Origin: MGIIa-L3 sp038150305
GTDB lineage: Archaea > Thermoplasmatota > Poseidoniia > Poseidoniales > Poseidoniaceae
Length of the DNA stretch: 48,879 nucleotides
NCBI GenBank assembly: GCA_038150305.1
Contig: JAYOTG010000013.1
Span: 1-48,879, forward strand
Reading direction: 5' to 3'
Shown: positions 32,759 to 40,607 of the stretch, in pieces
How positions within the stretch are numbered: position 1 is the stretch's first letter
How the letters are laid out: every line of letters starts with the position of its first letter
Made by a program: the position numbers and the translations under genes
The notes under the pieces: generated by a model
What the model saw: the letters and a program-made list of their open reading frames with translations, nothing else
What the model was told of the DNA's origin: nothing
Database searches by the model: none

Positions 32759-33565
32759 TCAGAGCAGTGCAGCAAGGTCCAGTCCGTTCGTCAACAAACG
32801 GATCAGGAAGAGCAGCACGCCGCCAAGCAGCACGGCCCTGACCGGCACAGGCATGTCCTCGCCATCCTTCACCGTGTAGAGCAGCAAACCTGCCGCCACG
32901 GCAAGTTGCCCGACGGTCGCGAAGAACAGCGTGAACGCGCCGTACACGGCTTGGCGACGGTCGTACTTGTCTTCGGCCAAGGCCAGATCCTCAACCGCCC
33001 TCTGCAGTTCTTCGAATGTCGCGTCGTCATCGGTGGGGAAATCCAAGGCTGAGGGCGGGTCGGCGAGGTTGGCGAACAACGCCAAGACGGCCGTCAGGAG
33101 AAGAAGTCCGAAACCAGCCATGACGACCATGTGGGTCATCGGTGGCCATTCTCGCGGTTCTTTCACGACAGGAACGGGCACCTGCATGACGGTCGCGGCC
33201 TGGACCGGAATCATGCCGGCTTGCATCATGACCTGCTGGCCGCCAAGGTTGGTGGTCATGGGCTGGGCTGCCGCAGGAACGACTTGTGGCGTGGCTGCAG
33301 TCGGAGCCGCGGCCACCACCGGGCTTTGCGCGGCTGGGACAGCGGCAGCCTGTGCTGGAGCCGGTGTTGCTGCTGCGAGCGGTGGTTGCATCACCGGAGC
33401 CACGGGCGCCATGCCCTCAACAGGCGGTGGAGGCGTGGGAAGGGCCGCTGCCGGTGTTGTTTGTGCCGGCGGGCCGGGCATGGGTGGAGCGATGGCGGGC
33501 GCCGTGTCGAACTCGTCCCACGGGTCGTCATCAGGAGGAGGGAGTGGGGCAGGCGGGGGCATCAT
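32759..33565 (-). CDS. Membrane protein with long Pro/Ala-rich N-terminal tail
   Basis: 268 residues. The first 130 are low-complexity, rich in Pro, Ala and Gln (PPPAPLPPPDDDPWDEFD and repeated PAAA-type runs) and probably disordered in the cytoplasm. Three transmembrane segments follow (MVVMAGFGLLLLTAVLALF, FTLFFATVGQLAVAAGLLLY and AVLLGGVLLFLIRLL), with an acidic helical stretch between the first two. There is no recognisable enzyme motif. Similar disordered-tail membrane proteins occur widely in archaea without known roles. Confidence 0.75.
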   Translation of the reverse strand: MMPPPAPLPPPDDDPWDEFDTAPAIAPPMPGPPAQTTPAAALPTPPPPVEGMAPVAPVMQPPLAAATPAPAQAAAVPAAQSPVVAAAPTAATPQVVPAAAQPMTTNLGGQQVMMQAGMIPVQAATVMQVPVPVVKEPREWPPMTHMVVMAGFGLLLLTAVLALFANLADPPSALDFPTDDDATFEELQRAVEDLALAEDKYDRRQAVYGAFTLFFATVGQLAVAAGLLLYTVKDGEDMPVPVRAVLLGGVLLFLIRLLTNGLDLAALL

Positions 33566-33587
33566 CCGTTAGGAATCCATTCGGATG

Positions 33588-33597
33588 CCCTATCATC
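33588..33597 (-). promoter_or_regulatory. TATA-like element of the Pro-rich membrane protein
   Basis: The minus strand reads GATGATAGGG, centred about 27 bp before the ATG. Confidence 0.4.
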
Positions 33598-33650
33598 CTT
33601 GCTCGTAGCTCGTTTGACGTCTCAATTTTCTGGGGCTAACAATTTCGAAA

Positions 33651-35579
33651 TCACTTTTCCTCGACATTTGGTTCATCACCTATTGTGCCGAAATTTTCAG
33701 CAACGATGGCTGAATCATGGATGTTGTAGGTGATGTTGTTCACAATGGTCGTTGAGGTGTCTGCAATATCTGATTCAATATCTCCTACCTCAACCTCTTT
33801 CTCCAGCATCTTGGCGTACTTAGCGTCCTCTTCTGCGGCAATCCGAGCGCCTTCCTCAACGTCCACGAACCACGTCAAAATCACGCCAAGCACGATGAGG
33901 AGCATGATCGACAAAATAGCCGTCCGAGCATCGGCAATGCCGCTGACACCGAAGTACAGCGCTGGGCCAATGAACGAAGCCGCGCGGCCGAAGAAGCCGA
34001 TGAAACCGAAGAATTCCGCACTTCGTGATTCAGGCACCATCTGACAGAACAAGGAGCGGGCCATGCCTTGGGATCCTCCAAGGAGGAACCCTGCACCGAT
34101 GCCGATGAACAACCATTGCACAGAAATGCCCATGTTGAGCGGCTCCCAAATCAGCTGACGAGCGATTTTCGGAATGAAATCGACGAGTCCATCTCCGAGG
34201 CTTGTTGGATGATCTTCACCGGCATAGAATCCATCCATGCTTCCGTTTTGGACGCTCAAACTGAACCGAGAGCCGTCAAGGTGATCGAGGAGATCCTCGA
34301 GTTGCGCCGCGCTGAGCACCCGACCTTCACCGGAGAATTCCATCACGTCCCCGTCCACATTGTAGACCTCGAAGGGGAGCAGGCCTTCCGTGGCCTCACG
34401 GAAGGCTTGGTCCGAACCTCTGGGACCGATCTCCAAATCTGTGGCGTTGACGATGTAGTACGTGCCGGCGTCTTGGAGCTCCACTTGGAAATCATGCTCG
34501 TCATGCGCATCGAGGGGCAAGGGCGCGAAGGCGATGGCCATGAGCACGACGAAGACCCACAAGGTGCACGTGATCATCACCGTGGTCTTGGTGGACGTCC
34601 ATTTGGCCACCTTGATGAAAAAGGCCGCTGAGGGGAACGCCACGAACTGCACCAGAAGGATCACGGCCATGTTGGCCACCAACGGCACGCCAAGCACACC
34701 GGCCCCATAGGCTCCTGCGAGGCCGGTCACCGCGTTGATGCCGTCGATGAACAGGAGGTAGGCGAGGAGGTAAAGGCCGAGGATGCGGTAGGTGCCAAAG
34801 AACTCGCCAATGGTTCCCTTGACTTCAGAGACCGCCAGCTTGGTGGCGGAGACCAGCGTGAGTTTCTCCTCAAGTTCGATGACGACCGGAGGCTCAGGCA
34901 CCCGGTTGAAGGTGTAGGTGGCGAAGCCGAAGTACCACAGACCGGTGGTGGACAGTGCAAACGCAGTCGCCCAATCGGCATAACCGGTGCCCACCACGAG
35001 CCCAAGATGGATCGCAAGGAGTAGGCCGCCGCCGATGTATCCGTACATGTACGCGCCCGTAGAAATGCGGTCAAGCTCCTCTTCGTCCTTGCAGATGTGA
35101 GGCAGCAGGACATTGTAGTACACGTTGCTGACGTTGGTTCCAATGTTGGCGATGAGGTACATGATGGCCAGCCAAGCCCAGCGGAACTCGATGGGGAGGA
35201 ACAAGGCGAGACCGAGCAGCACGGTGGCGCCGCAGGCGACAATCGTCGCCCATTTCAGCATCAACTGCTTGATGGGGATCCGGTCGGCGATGACCCCCAA
35301 GCCTGGTGAAATGACCGCGACGAACAAGGCTGCTGAGGCCGTCACCAAGGCGAAAATGCCGTCAGCGGTTTGCGTCATGCCCAGGAAGGACATCTCCTGA
35401 CCGTTGGCCGCGATGAACAGGTAGGCGAACCAGGCCGGGAGGACCGCCACGACCACCGAGGTCTCGAAACCGGATTTGGCCCAGTCGTACATCATGTACC
35501 CACGGTGAGCACGGGTTCGCTCTTCGTCGGTCATCGTCACCGCAGTGGCTCCCGAAGGTGAGGCATCCATGCTTCGCAT
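33651..35579 (-). CDS. Atg22/UMF1-type MFS transporter with extracytoplasmic insertion and AT-rich tail
   Basis: About 642 residues. MFS proteins of the UMF1/Atg22 family export small solutes such as amino acids. The opening YMMYDWAKSGFETSVVVAVL matches the family's YDWANSxxxT start, and GVIADRIPIKQ is the MFS loop 2-3 motif. About 12 helices are visible. Between two late helices lies an insertion of about 130 residues (from LDAHDEHDFQVELQDAG to DGLVDFIPKIARQL) that is soluble and predicted outside the membrane. The C-terminal 60 residues are acidic and end with NNITYNIHDSAIVAEN. Their DNA is about 42% GC, far below the rest. Start uncertain: an ATG 15 codons downstream and a TTG 15 codons upstream are alternatives. 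Confidence 0.85.
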   Translation of the reverse strand: MRSMDASPSGATAVTMTDEERTRAHRGYMMYDWAKSGFETSVVVAVLPAWFAYLFIAANGQEMSFLGMTQTADGIFALVTASAALFVAVISPGLGVIADRIPIKQLMLKWATIVACGATVLLGLALFLPIEFRWAWLAIMYLIANIGTNVSNVYYNVLLPHICKDEEELDRISTGAYMYGYIGGGLLLAIHLGLVVGTGYADWATAFALSTTGLWYFGFATYTFNRVPEPPVVIELEEKLTLVSATKLAVSEVKGTIGEFFGTYRILGLYLLAYLLFIDGINAVTGLAGAYGAGVLGVPLVANMAVILLVQFVAFPSAAFFIKVAKWTSTKTTVMITCTLWVFVVLMAIAFAPLPLDAHDEHDFQVELQDAGTYYIVNATDLEIGPRGSDQAFREATEGLLPFEVYNVDGDVMEFSGEGRVLSAAQLEDLLDHLDGSRFSLSVQNGSMDGFYAGEDHPTSLGDGLVDFIPKIARQLIWEPLNMGISVQWLFIGIGAGFLLGGSQGMARSLFCQMVPESRSAEFFGFIGFFGRAASFIGPALYFGVSGIADARTAILSIMLLIVLGVILTWFVDVEEGARIAAEEDAKYAKMLEKEVEVGDIESDIADTSTTIVNNITYNIHDSAIVAENFGTIGDEPNVEEK

Positions 35580-35600
35580 CTTGCCGACGAGATGATGACT

Positions 35601-35607
35601 GTTTTCC
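35601..35607 (-). promoter_or_regulatory. Weak TATA-like element before the transporter
   Basis: The minus strand reads GGAAAAC, centred about 25 bp before the chosen ATG. Confidence 0.25.
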
Positions 35608-35661
35608 CGTTCCTCGTCGTTCAAGGCCGTGTGAGCGCTGACTCGAGCATGTCGGGACCAC

Positions 35662-35670
35662 CTTTTTCCC
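35662..35670 (+). promoter_or_regulatory. Probable TATA element of the patatin gene
   Basis: CTTTTTCCC centred 26 bp before the ATG, immediately upstream of the palindrome at 35675. Confidence 0.4.
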
Positions 35671-35674
35671 CTAT

Positions 35675-35691
35675 GGTGTGAAATTTACACC
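35675..35691 (+). promoter_or_regulatory. Candidate operator: 17-bp palindrome abutting the patatin start codon
   Basis: GGTGTGAAATTTACACC is an inverted repeat with arms GGTGTxAA and TTxACACC, one mismatched pair and a central A. It fills the space between the TATA-like element and the ATG, ending at the base before the start codon. A repressor bound here would block initiation. AT-rich in the middle and GGTGT/ACACC at the ends, unlike surrounding sequence. Confidence 0.5.
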
Positions 35692-36543
35692 ATGCGCGCC
35701 TTGCTCGTGGAAGGAGGTGGTGTACGCGCTGCGTTCGCGGCCGGCGTGCTGGACGCCTTGCTTGAACACGATGAGCACTTCGATCTCGTGGCCGGCACGT
35801 CCGCAGGCGCCTTGTTGGCTGCAGCGTATATGGCCGGACAAAAGGGCCGCAGCTTACGTGTGCTCCGAGACCCTGCGTGCCGTGCCGCCTTCGGACGCAT
35901 CACCGACTTCCTTCGCGGGGGGGATTTGGTCGATCTCGAACTGCTTCACGAAACGGCAGACCGCTTGGAGTCCTTGGACGCTGAAGCCCTGATGACGCAC
36001 CCTGCCCGATTCCTGCTGACCGTCACGGACGTGGACTCGGGACATGGTCACGTGCTGGAACCTTCGGACGACGAATTAACGGACGCCCTCAAGGCCACGT
36101 CGGCGCTTCCAATCGCGGTGCGCTCGCCGATTCATGTTCGAGGCATGACCTGCCTTGACGGAGGCATTGCCATCCCCCTCCCGGTTCAGCACATCATCGA
36201 CCTTGGCGCCACCGAATTGGTGGTGGTTCGCACCCGTCTGGCTTCGTACCGCAACAGCGGGCGATCCGGTCGCCTTGCTGCGCCATGGTTTGACCGAAAG
36301 CAGCCGGCGCTCGCTGAGGCGTTGCGGCGTCGTGGGGACGTCTACAATGCCATGGTCGACCTGCTCGAGCACCCACCAGAAGGCATCACCGTGCAACAAA
36401 TCCGTCCGCACCGCGCCCCTGCCTGTCGGCGCACGGGCGGCTCGGACGTGGACATCGTGCGCGACCACCTCATGGGCGTGGATGCGGGTCAGGCCTGGCG
36501 TTCGAAGCAACGAATTGACGCCCAACGTGGGGCTGATGCGTAA
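35692..36543 (+). CDS. Patatin-like phospholipase/acyl hydrolase
   Basis: 283 residues of the bacterial RssA/YjjU-like patatin type. The catalytic dyad is visible: nucleophile Ser37 in GTSAG and Asp156 in CLDGGIAIPLP; the oxyanion hole is the N-terminal EGGGVR (Gly8-Arg12). Lipid or acyl-ester hydrolysis is the general activity; the natural substrate is unknown. No signal peptide, so it is cytoplasmic or peripheral. Transcribed divergently from the transporter, with a palindrome directly before its start that suggests regulation. Confidence 0.88.
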   Translation: MRALLVEGGGVRAAFAAGVLDALLEHDEHFDLVAGTSAGALLAAAYMAGQKGRSLRVLRDPACRAAFGRITDFLRGGDLVDLELLHETADRLESLDAEALMTHPARFLLTVTDVDSGHGHVLEPSDDELTDALKATSALPIAVRSPIHVRGMTCLDGGIAIPLPVQHIIDLGATELVVVRTRLASYRNSGRSGRLAAPWFDRKQPALAEALRRRGDVYNAMVDLLEHPPEGITVQQIRPHRAPACRRTGGSDVDIVRDHLMGVDAGQAWRSKQRIDAQRGADA

Positions 36544-36632
36544 GAAAGACGCACGAAGAACGCTCAACAGGGTAGCGAATCAAATACTTCGTTTGAGGAT
36601 GGCACGCTACGCGGACGCTGAGGAATGAGCCC

Positions 36633-37085
36633 TCAAAGCACGTCGTTGGGTGATGTTGCGGGCTTGAAGCGTGCCACGTGCCCATCGGCGCTGATGAGGA
36701 ATTTTTCGAAGTTCCATCGCACGTCGCCTGTGTGGCCCTCATCATCGGTCTCCTGGCAAAGGGCGGCGTAGATGGGGTGACGGTTCGCACCGTTGACGTC
36801 CACCTTCGCCGTCAAGGGGAAGGTGACGCCATAGCGCTCCTCGGTAAAGGCGCAAATTTCCTCATGGGTGCCGGGCTCTTGCGCCCCGAATTGGTTGCAT
36901 GGGAAGCCGATGACGGTGAGGTCATCGTGTTTGGCGTGGAGGCGCTGGAGATCGGCATATTGCCGGGTCAGGCCGCAGGCGCTGGCCACGTTGACCACCA
37001 GCAGGCGTCCGCCGTCGGCGACATCACGCAGCGTTGTGGTCGAGCCGTCAATCATGTCGAGGTTGAGGTCGAGGAGGTCGCCCAT
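36633..37085 (-). CDS. Glutathione peroxidase-family thiol peroxidase
   Basis: 150 residues, the normal length of non-selenium Gpx. Conserved blocks: VVNVASACGLTRQYADLQRL (peroxidatic Cys in place of selenocysteine), GFPCNQFGAQEPGTHEEI with the second Cys, and DVRWNFEKFLI with the active-site Trp-Asn. The family reduces peroxides using thioredoxin-like partners rather than glutathione in most prokaryotes. The frame is open much further upstream but that is antisense to the cyclophilin and peptidase genes; the ATG giving MGDLLDLNLD has a TATA-like element 26 bp before it. Confidence 0.9.
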   Translation of the reverse strand: MGDLLDLNLDMIDGSTTTLRDVADGGRLLVVNVASACGLTRQYADLQRLHAKHDDLTVIGFPCNQFGAQEPGTHEEICAFTEERYGVTFPLTAKVDVNGANRHPIYAALCQETDDEGHTGDVRWNFEKFLISADGHVARFKPATSPNDVL

Positions 37086-37106
37086 GATTGTTCGAAACGG
37101 CCTCCT

Positions 37107-37115
37107 CATTTCAAC
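37107..37115 (-). promoter_or_regulatory. TATA element of the glutathione peroxidase gene
   Basis: The minus strand reads GTTGAAATG, centred 26 bp before the ATG (leaderless). Confidence 0.5.
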
Positions 37116-37137
37116 CACTGTCCTGACCGCACGAAGC

Positions 37138-37145
37138 CTCAAATG
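37138..37145 (+). promoter_or_regulatory. TATA element of the cyclophilin gene
   Basis: TCAAATG with its preceding C, centred about 25 bp before the ATG at 37167. It overlaps an alternative upstream ATG and so argues for the downstream one. Confidence 0.45.
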
Positions 37146-37166
37146 GCCCCTCCGAGTCGTTGGGTC

Positions 37167-37649
37167 ATGCAAGTCCGCATGGAAACCAGCGCCGGTGACA
37201 TCCTCTTGACCCTCTACCATGGCAATGCCCCTGACACGGTGGCCAATTTCGCGAAGCTCGTGAGCGAGGGCTACTACGACGGCCTCCACTTCCACCGCGT
37301 CATTGCGGACTTCATGCTGCAGGGCGGCTGCCCCCACTCCAAGGACCCCATGTCGCGTCGCGCAGGCACCGGTGGCCCAGGCTGGCAAATTCCATGCGAG
37401 CCCTCTGCCCTTGCCCTCAAGCACGACCGGCCCGGCATCCTCTCGATGGCCAACGCTGGCCGCGACACCGGCGGCTCGCAGTTCTTCATCACCACCGTGG
37501 CGACACCGTGGCTCAACGGCAACCACGCCGTGTTCGGCGAGGTCAGCGAAGGCATGGACGTCGTGAAGGCCATCGAGGCCTGCCAGAAGATGCCCGGAGA
37601 CCGACCCGCTTCGCCGCAGAAGATCGTCCGCTGCACCCTCATCGAGTGA
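37167..37649 (+). CDS. Cyclophilin-type peptidyl-prolyl cis-trans isomerase
   Basis: 160 residues, a minimal single-domain cyclophilin that speeds proline isomerisation in protein folding. Catalytic features are present: YYDGLHFHRVIADFMLQGG (catalytic Arg in FHRV), LSMANAGRDTGGSQFFIT (Gln-Phe-Phe) and LNGNHAVFGEVSEGMDVV. There is no signal peptide, so it is cytoplasmic. An ATG eight codons upstream would be overlapped by the promoter. Nine bases downstream begins the isoaspartyl peptidase, so both are probably one operon for protein repair and folding. Confidence 0.93.
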   Translation: MQVRMETSAGDILLTLYHGNAPDTVANFAKLVSEGYYDGLHFHRVIADFMLQGGCPHSKDPMSRRAGTGGPGWQIPCEPSALALKHDRPGILSMANAGRDTGGSQFFITTVATPWLNGNHAVFGEVSEGMDVVKAIEACQKMPGDRPASPQKIVRCTLIE

Positions 37650-37658
37650 GGTGCTTTC

Positions 37659-38615
37659 GTGGCCCTTCTTGCGCTGCACGGCGGCGCGGGGGGTGACGGG
37701 CCGTGGCGCGGCATGACGCCCATGGATCCGCAACGCATCGCGTGCATGCAAGGCATCCTCGAAGCGCTTGGGCCTCGGCTTGAATCTGGAGAACTCGACG
37801 CGCTGACGGCCGTCCGGCTGGCGGTCGAAGCCCTCGAAGATGAGCCCGGGTTCAACGCAGGCGTGGGTTCCGTGCTCGACGCGAACGGTCGGGTGTCCAT
37901 GGACGCCTCCATCATGCGCGGCGAAGACGGGGCAGCAGGTTCCGTCGTTGGCGTGACCAACCTTCGGCATCCAATTCGCGTGGCGCACGACCTGCTCGAG
38001 CGAGGATGGCCCATCATGATGGCCGGGCCTGGCGCTGAAGCTTGGGCCGCAGAACATGGTCACGAAGTGCAGGACCCAGATACGCTCGTCACGGAGCTTC
38101 GCACGGCGCAGTGGCAGAAATGGCGGGACGCGCGTCTTCGCCCGGGCGCCACGGACGAAGACGACGCGGCCCTCGACCACGACCTCGGCGAAGAGGTGGA
38201 CGGGCCGGGCACCGTCGGTGCCGTGGCGCTCGATGCACATGGCAAGGTCGCGGCCGCCACTTCCACCGGGGGCATGACGGGGAAACCACCCGGACGGGTT
38301 GGTGACACGCCGGTGATCGGTGCTGGCACCTGGGCCGATGCACGCGTTGCGGTGTCGTGCACCGGCGTCGGGGAGGCGTACCTTCGTGCGTGCGCTGCAC
38401 ACGAGGTTGGCGTCGGGATGCGCGATCAAGGCGCGGACTTAGGCGCTGTTTGCGAGCGGGTCTTGGATCTGGTCGAACCGTTGGGCGGCCGTGGTGGCTT
38501 GATCGCCGTCAGCGCTGACGGGCAGATCGCGATGCCCTTCCGTGTCACGCTGATGTACCGAGGACTCTGGAACAAAGGTCACATCAGCACAGGCATCGGG
38601 CCCGACCTCGCGTGA
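37659..38615 (+). CDS. Isoaspartyl peptidase/L-asparaginase (Ntn-hydrolase)
   Basis: 318 residues of the plant-type asparaginase family, which removes isoaspartyl residues from dipeptides and hydrolyses asparagine. The N-terminal HGGAGG and PGFNAGVGSVL motifs and the autoproteolysis site (G)TVGAVALD are visible; Thr185 would become the nucleophile of the beta subunit after cleavage. STGGMTGKPPGRVGDTPVIGAGTWA, with its substrate-binding GGMxxKxPGRxGD, is intact, although longer than shown by any single motif. GTG start. Follows the cyclophilin with a nine-base gap. Confidence 0.9.
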   Translation: MALLALHGGAGGDGPWRGMTPMDPQRIACMQGILEALGPRLESGELDALTAVRLAVEALEDEPGFNAGVGSVLDANGRVSMDASIMRGEDGAAGSVVGVTNLRHPIRVAHDLLERGWPIMMAGPGAEAWAAEHGHEVQDPDTLVTELRTAQWQKWRDARLRPGATDEDDAALDHDLGEEVDGPGTVGAVALDAHGKVAAATSTGGMTGKPPGRVGDTPVIGAGTWADARVAVSCTGVGEAYLRACAAHEVGVGMRDQGADLGAVCERVLDLVEPLGGRGGLIAVSADGQIAMPFRVTLMYRGLWNKGHISTGIGPDLA

Positions 38616-38639
38616 GGTTCGCGCTGGTCAACCCATGCG

Positions 38640-38649
38640 CTTCATATCC
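38640..38649 (+). promoter_or_regulatory. TATA element of the HEAT-like gene
   Basis: CTTCATATCC centred 25-26 bp before the GTG, nearly identical to the element before 22126. Confidence 0.55.
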
Positions 38650-38669
38650 CCGGAGGCGGACGCCACGCT

Positions 38670-40145
38670 GTGAAGCGGACCAAGGCACCGTTGCTCGAGG
38701 CCGTGTTTGAACACACGGCCACGATGATGTCCGAGGCCCTCGAGCGTGGCACGTTGGCATGGCCGCTCCCTGCCCCGCCGCTGATCGACCCGGATTTCCC
38801 ACCGCTGATGCCGAACGCGCCGGCCGACGTGACCACCTCTGCGCTCTCGCTGCTGCAGGCGGACCGAGGGACCTTCGAGCGCCACTTGGACGAGGTCGTC
38901 GACCTCGTCGTGCCCCACCGCATGAGCCTGTCCGATGACCCCTACGAAGTGCATGGGCGTTGGTTGGCAAAGCGGGTGGACGACATCGCTGGGCGCATCG
39001 TCTACCGCTTGACCACCGCGTGGCTGGCCCAAGCCCTCGACCGAGAAGCGCCCAATACGGACCGATGGTGGCTCGCGGTTGGTCTTCTGAACGGCTTGGC
39101 TCAATCTGCATACGGCCAGGCGGTCCACGAAGGATACCACCTGCTCGAATCCATCGCTTTGGCACAACGGCCAGGGACGTGGCACACGCAACCTGACGTC
39201 GGTCCTCAGCACATGGGCTGGAACCCACATGCCGTGGTGCCTCGAACGACAGAGGTGGAGGCTCACACCGCCGGTACTGAAGCCGCAGCGTGGGTCCTGA
39301 CGCGCCTGGAACAAGGTGACATTGACCGCCGCCTCCTGCTCATCCGCTGGGTTCAGCTCCTGCTTGAGCGCCCTGCGCTCATCGAACCCTTGGGCCTCAT
39401 TGACATCCTGCTCCGGCGAGCGGCCGATCCTGAACCGGAAGTCGCCGCCAACGTGTGCACCTGCCTTGCTCGGCTGGTCGAACGCGACGCTGAGCGGGGA
39501 CTCGAGGTGATTCATTGCCTTCACGCCCGTGAGGAACTCCCCGTCCGACGAGGGCTGGCTGATGTCCTCACGCGCCTGTTCCGACGCGTCACCACCAACG
39601 CCATTCCCTTGCTTCATGACATGATGGCCGATGAGGACGAGAGCGTGCTGGCCGCGGCGAGCGCCACCATGCACGACCTCCGCTTTTTGGATCAAGACCA
39701 CTGGGTGGAGACCATGATGAAGGCCTTGGACCATCCTGTGCCCGTGGTTCGCCGCAACGTAGTGATGGGGCTTCGGGACTACATCAGCGCGCGACCTGAA
39801 GACGAGGTCGGCCTGTTGCCCAAAGCATGGTCGGACGGCGACGAAGTCGTGCGGACGCGCCTGCGTGAACTCCTGCTCAGGATGGACGAGGTCGACCCGG
39901 AACATTTGGCGCGCGTCTGGGAAAGGGTGAGCGAAGGCCGAGACCTGCTGTTCGACGCGATCGACGCGCGTCGCCCCGGTCGAGCGGACGCGTGGCGGGC
40001 ATGGCTTGCCTCTGAAGGTCCCATGCCCGAGGCCCTCGTGGCCGAACCGGTTGCCCCCGCGCCTTCGGACGGCGAAGCCGCAGACCTTCCAAACCTCGAC
40101 GAAGCCTTGGACGTCCTCGACGATGACCTCGGCTTCTTGGACTGA
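38670..40145 (+). CDS. HEAT-like helical repeat protein, unknown function
   Basis: 491 residues, all-helical in appearance. From about residue 230 the sequence has HEAT/ARM-like units of 30-40 residues (LLLRRAADPEPEVAANVCTCLARLV, LADVLTRLF, MMADEDESVLAAASATMHDLRF, ALDHPVPVVRRNVVMGLRDYI), the DxxxxVR pattern being typical. Residues 1-200 contain no obvious repeats. The C-terminus is an acidic tail (LPNLDEALDVLDDDLGFLD). Such proteins are usually scaffolds. A GTG start is chosen from its position 26 bp after a good TATA element. Confidence 0.8.
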   Translation: MKRTKAPLLEAVFEHTATMMSEALERGTLAWPLPAPPLIDPDFPPLMPNAPADVTTSALSLLQADRGTFERHLDEVVDLVVPHRMSLSDDPYEVHGRWLAKRVDDIAGRIVYRLTTAWLAQALDREAPNTDRWWLAVGLLNGLAQSAYGQAVHEGYHLLESIALAQRPGTWHTQPDVGPQHMGWNPHAVVPRTTEVEAHTAGTEAAAWVLTRLEQGDIDRRLLLIRWVQLLLERPALIEPLGLIDILLRRAADPEPEVAANVCTCLARLVERDAERGLEVIHCLHAREELPVRRGLADVLTRLFRRVTTNAIPLLHDMMADEDESVLAAASATMHDLRFLDQDHWVETMMKALDHPVPVVRRNVVMGLRDYISARPEDEVGLLPKAWSDGDEVVRTRLRELLLRMDEVDPEHLARVWERVSEGRDLLFDAIDARRPGRADAWRAWLASEGPMPEALVAEPVAPAPSDGEAADLPNLDEALDVLDDDLGFLD

Positions 40146-40148
40146 CGA

Positions 40149-40556
40149 TTACTCTTCTTCGCTCAACGGCCCAACCACGGCGCCAACATAGAGGCCGTTC
40201 AGCAGCACGAGCAGCCCGACCAAGGAGAGCACCAAGCCTGCAGGTTCGGGCATCCACGCGTCCAGAGCATCGCGCCCTGCCGCGTAGGACAGGAGAAGGA
40301 ACACGGCACCGACGCCGACCACCTTGGGCCACGTGCCCTCGGGATCCTCCCAGAGGTCCGAGGTGGGCAAGAGACCTGACGAGGAAAACGTACGGCGGAA
40401 CCACGCGACATAGAGGCAACCCACGCCAAGAAGCCCGAGGAACCCGGTGCCCATGGCCGCGTTTCCCCACGGGCCGGCAGGCACCAGGTCGAGGAAGGTC
40501 TGAGCCACAAGAAGGGCTCCGGCGACGGCCCAAGCCTCCCAACGATGCTCGGCCAC
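40149..40556 (-). CDS. Small four-helix membrane protein, unknown function
   Basis: 136 residues with four predicted helices (AWAVAGALLVAQTFLDLVP, AAMGTGFLGLLGVGCLYVAWF, VVGVGAVFLLLSYAAG and AGLVLSLVGLLVLLNGLYVGAVV) and a soluble loop between the second and third. It ends in LSEEE. A longer frame extends upstream, but there it is antisense to the nucleotidyltransferase gene. The GTG lies 25 bp from the shared TATA-like element. Confidence 0.7.
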   Translation of the reverse strand: MAEHRWEAWAVAGALLVAQTFLDLVPAGPWGNAAMGTGFLGLLGVGCLYVAWFRRTFSSSGLLPTSDLWEDPEGTWPKVVGVGAVFLLLSYAAGRDALDAWMPEPAGLVLSLVGLLVLLNGLYVGAVVGPLSEEE

Positions 40557-40575
40557 GTGCCGTGTTCTGGCCGAT

Positions 40576-40585
40576 GCTTGAAAGG
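40576..40585. promoter_or_regulatory. Shared bidirectional TATA-like element
   Basis: GCTTGAAAGG (CCTTTCAAGC on the other strand). Its centre is about 25 bp from the leftward GTG and about 27 bp from the rightward ATG; the two start codons are 52 bp apart, the same as between mptE and priL. Confidence 0.5.
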
Positions 40586-40607
40586 CTGTCCGGCGACTTC
40601 GCACCTC

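Noticed and set aside
36633..38429. 598-codon frame ending in the glutathione peroxidase sequence, suggesting a fusion
   Set aside because: Only the last 150 codons are protein-like. The upstream part is antisense to the cyclophilin and isoaspartyl peptidase genes, and a TATA-like element lies 26 bp before the internal ATG at 37085.
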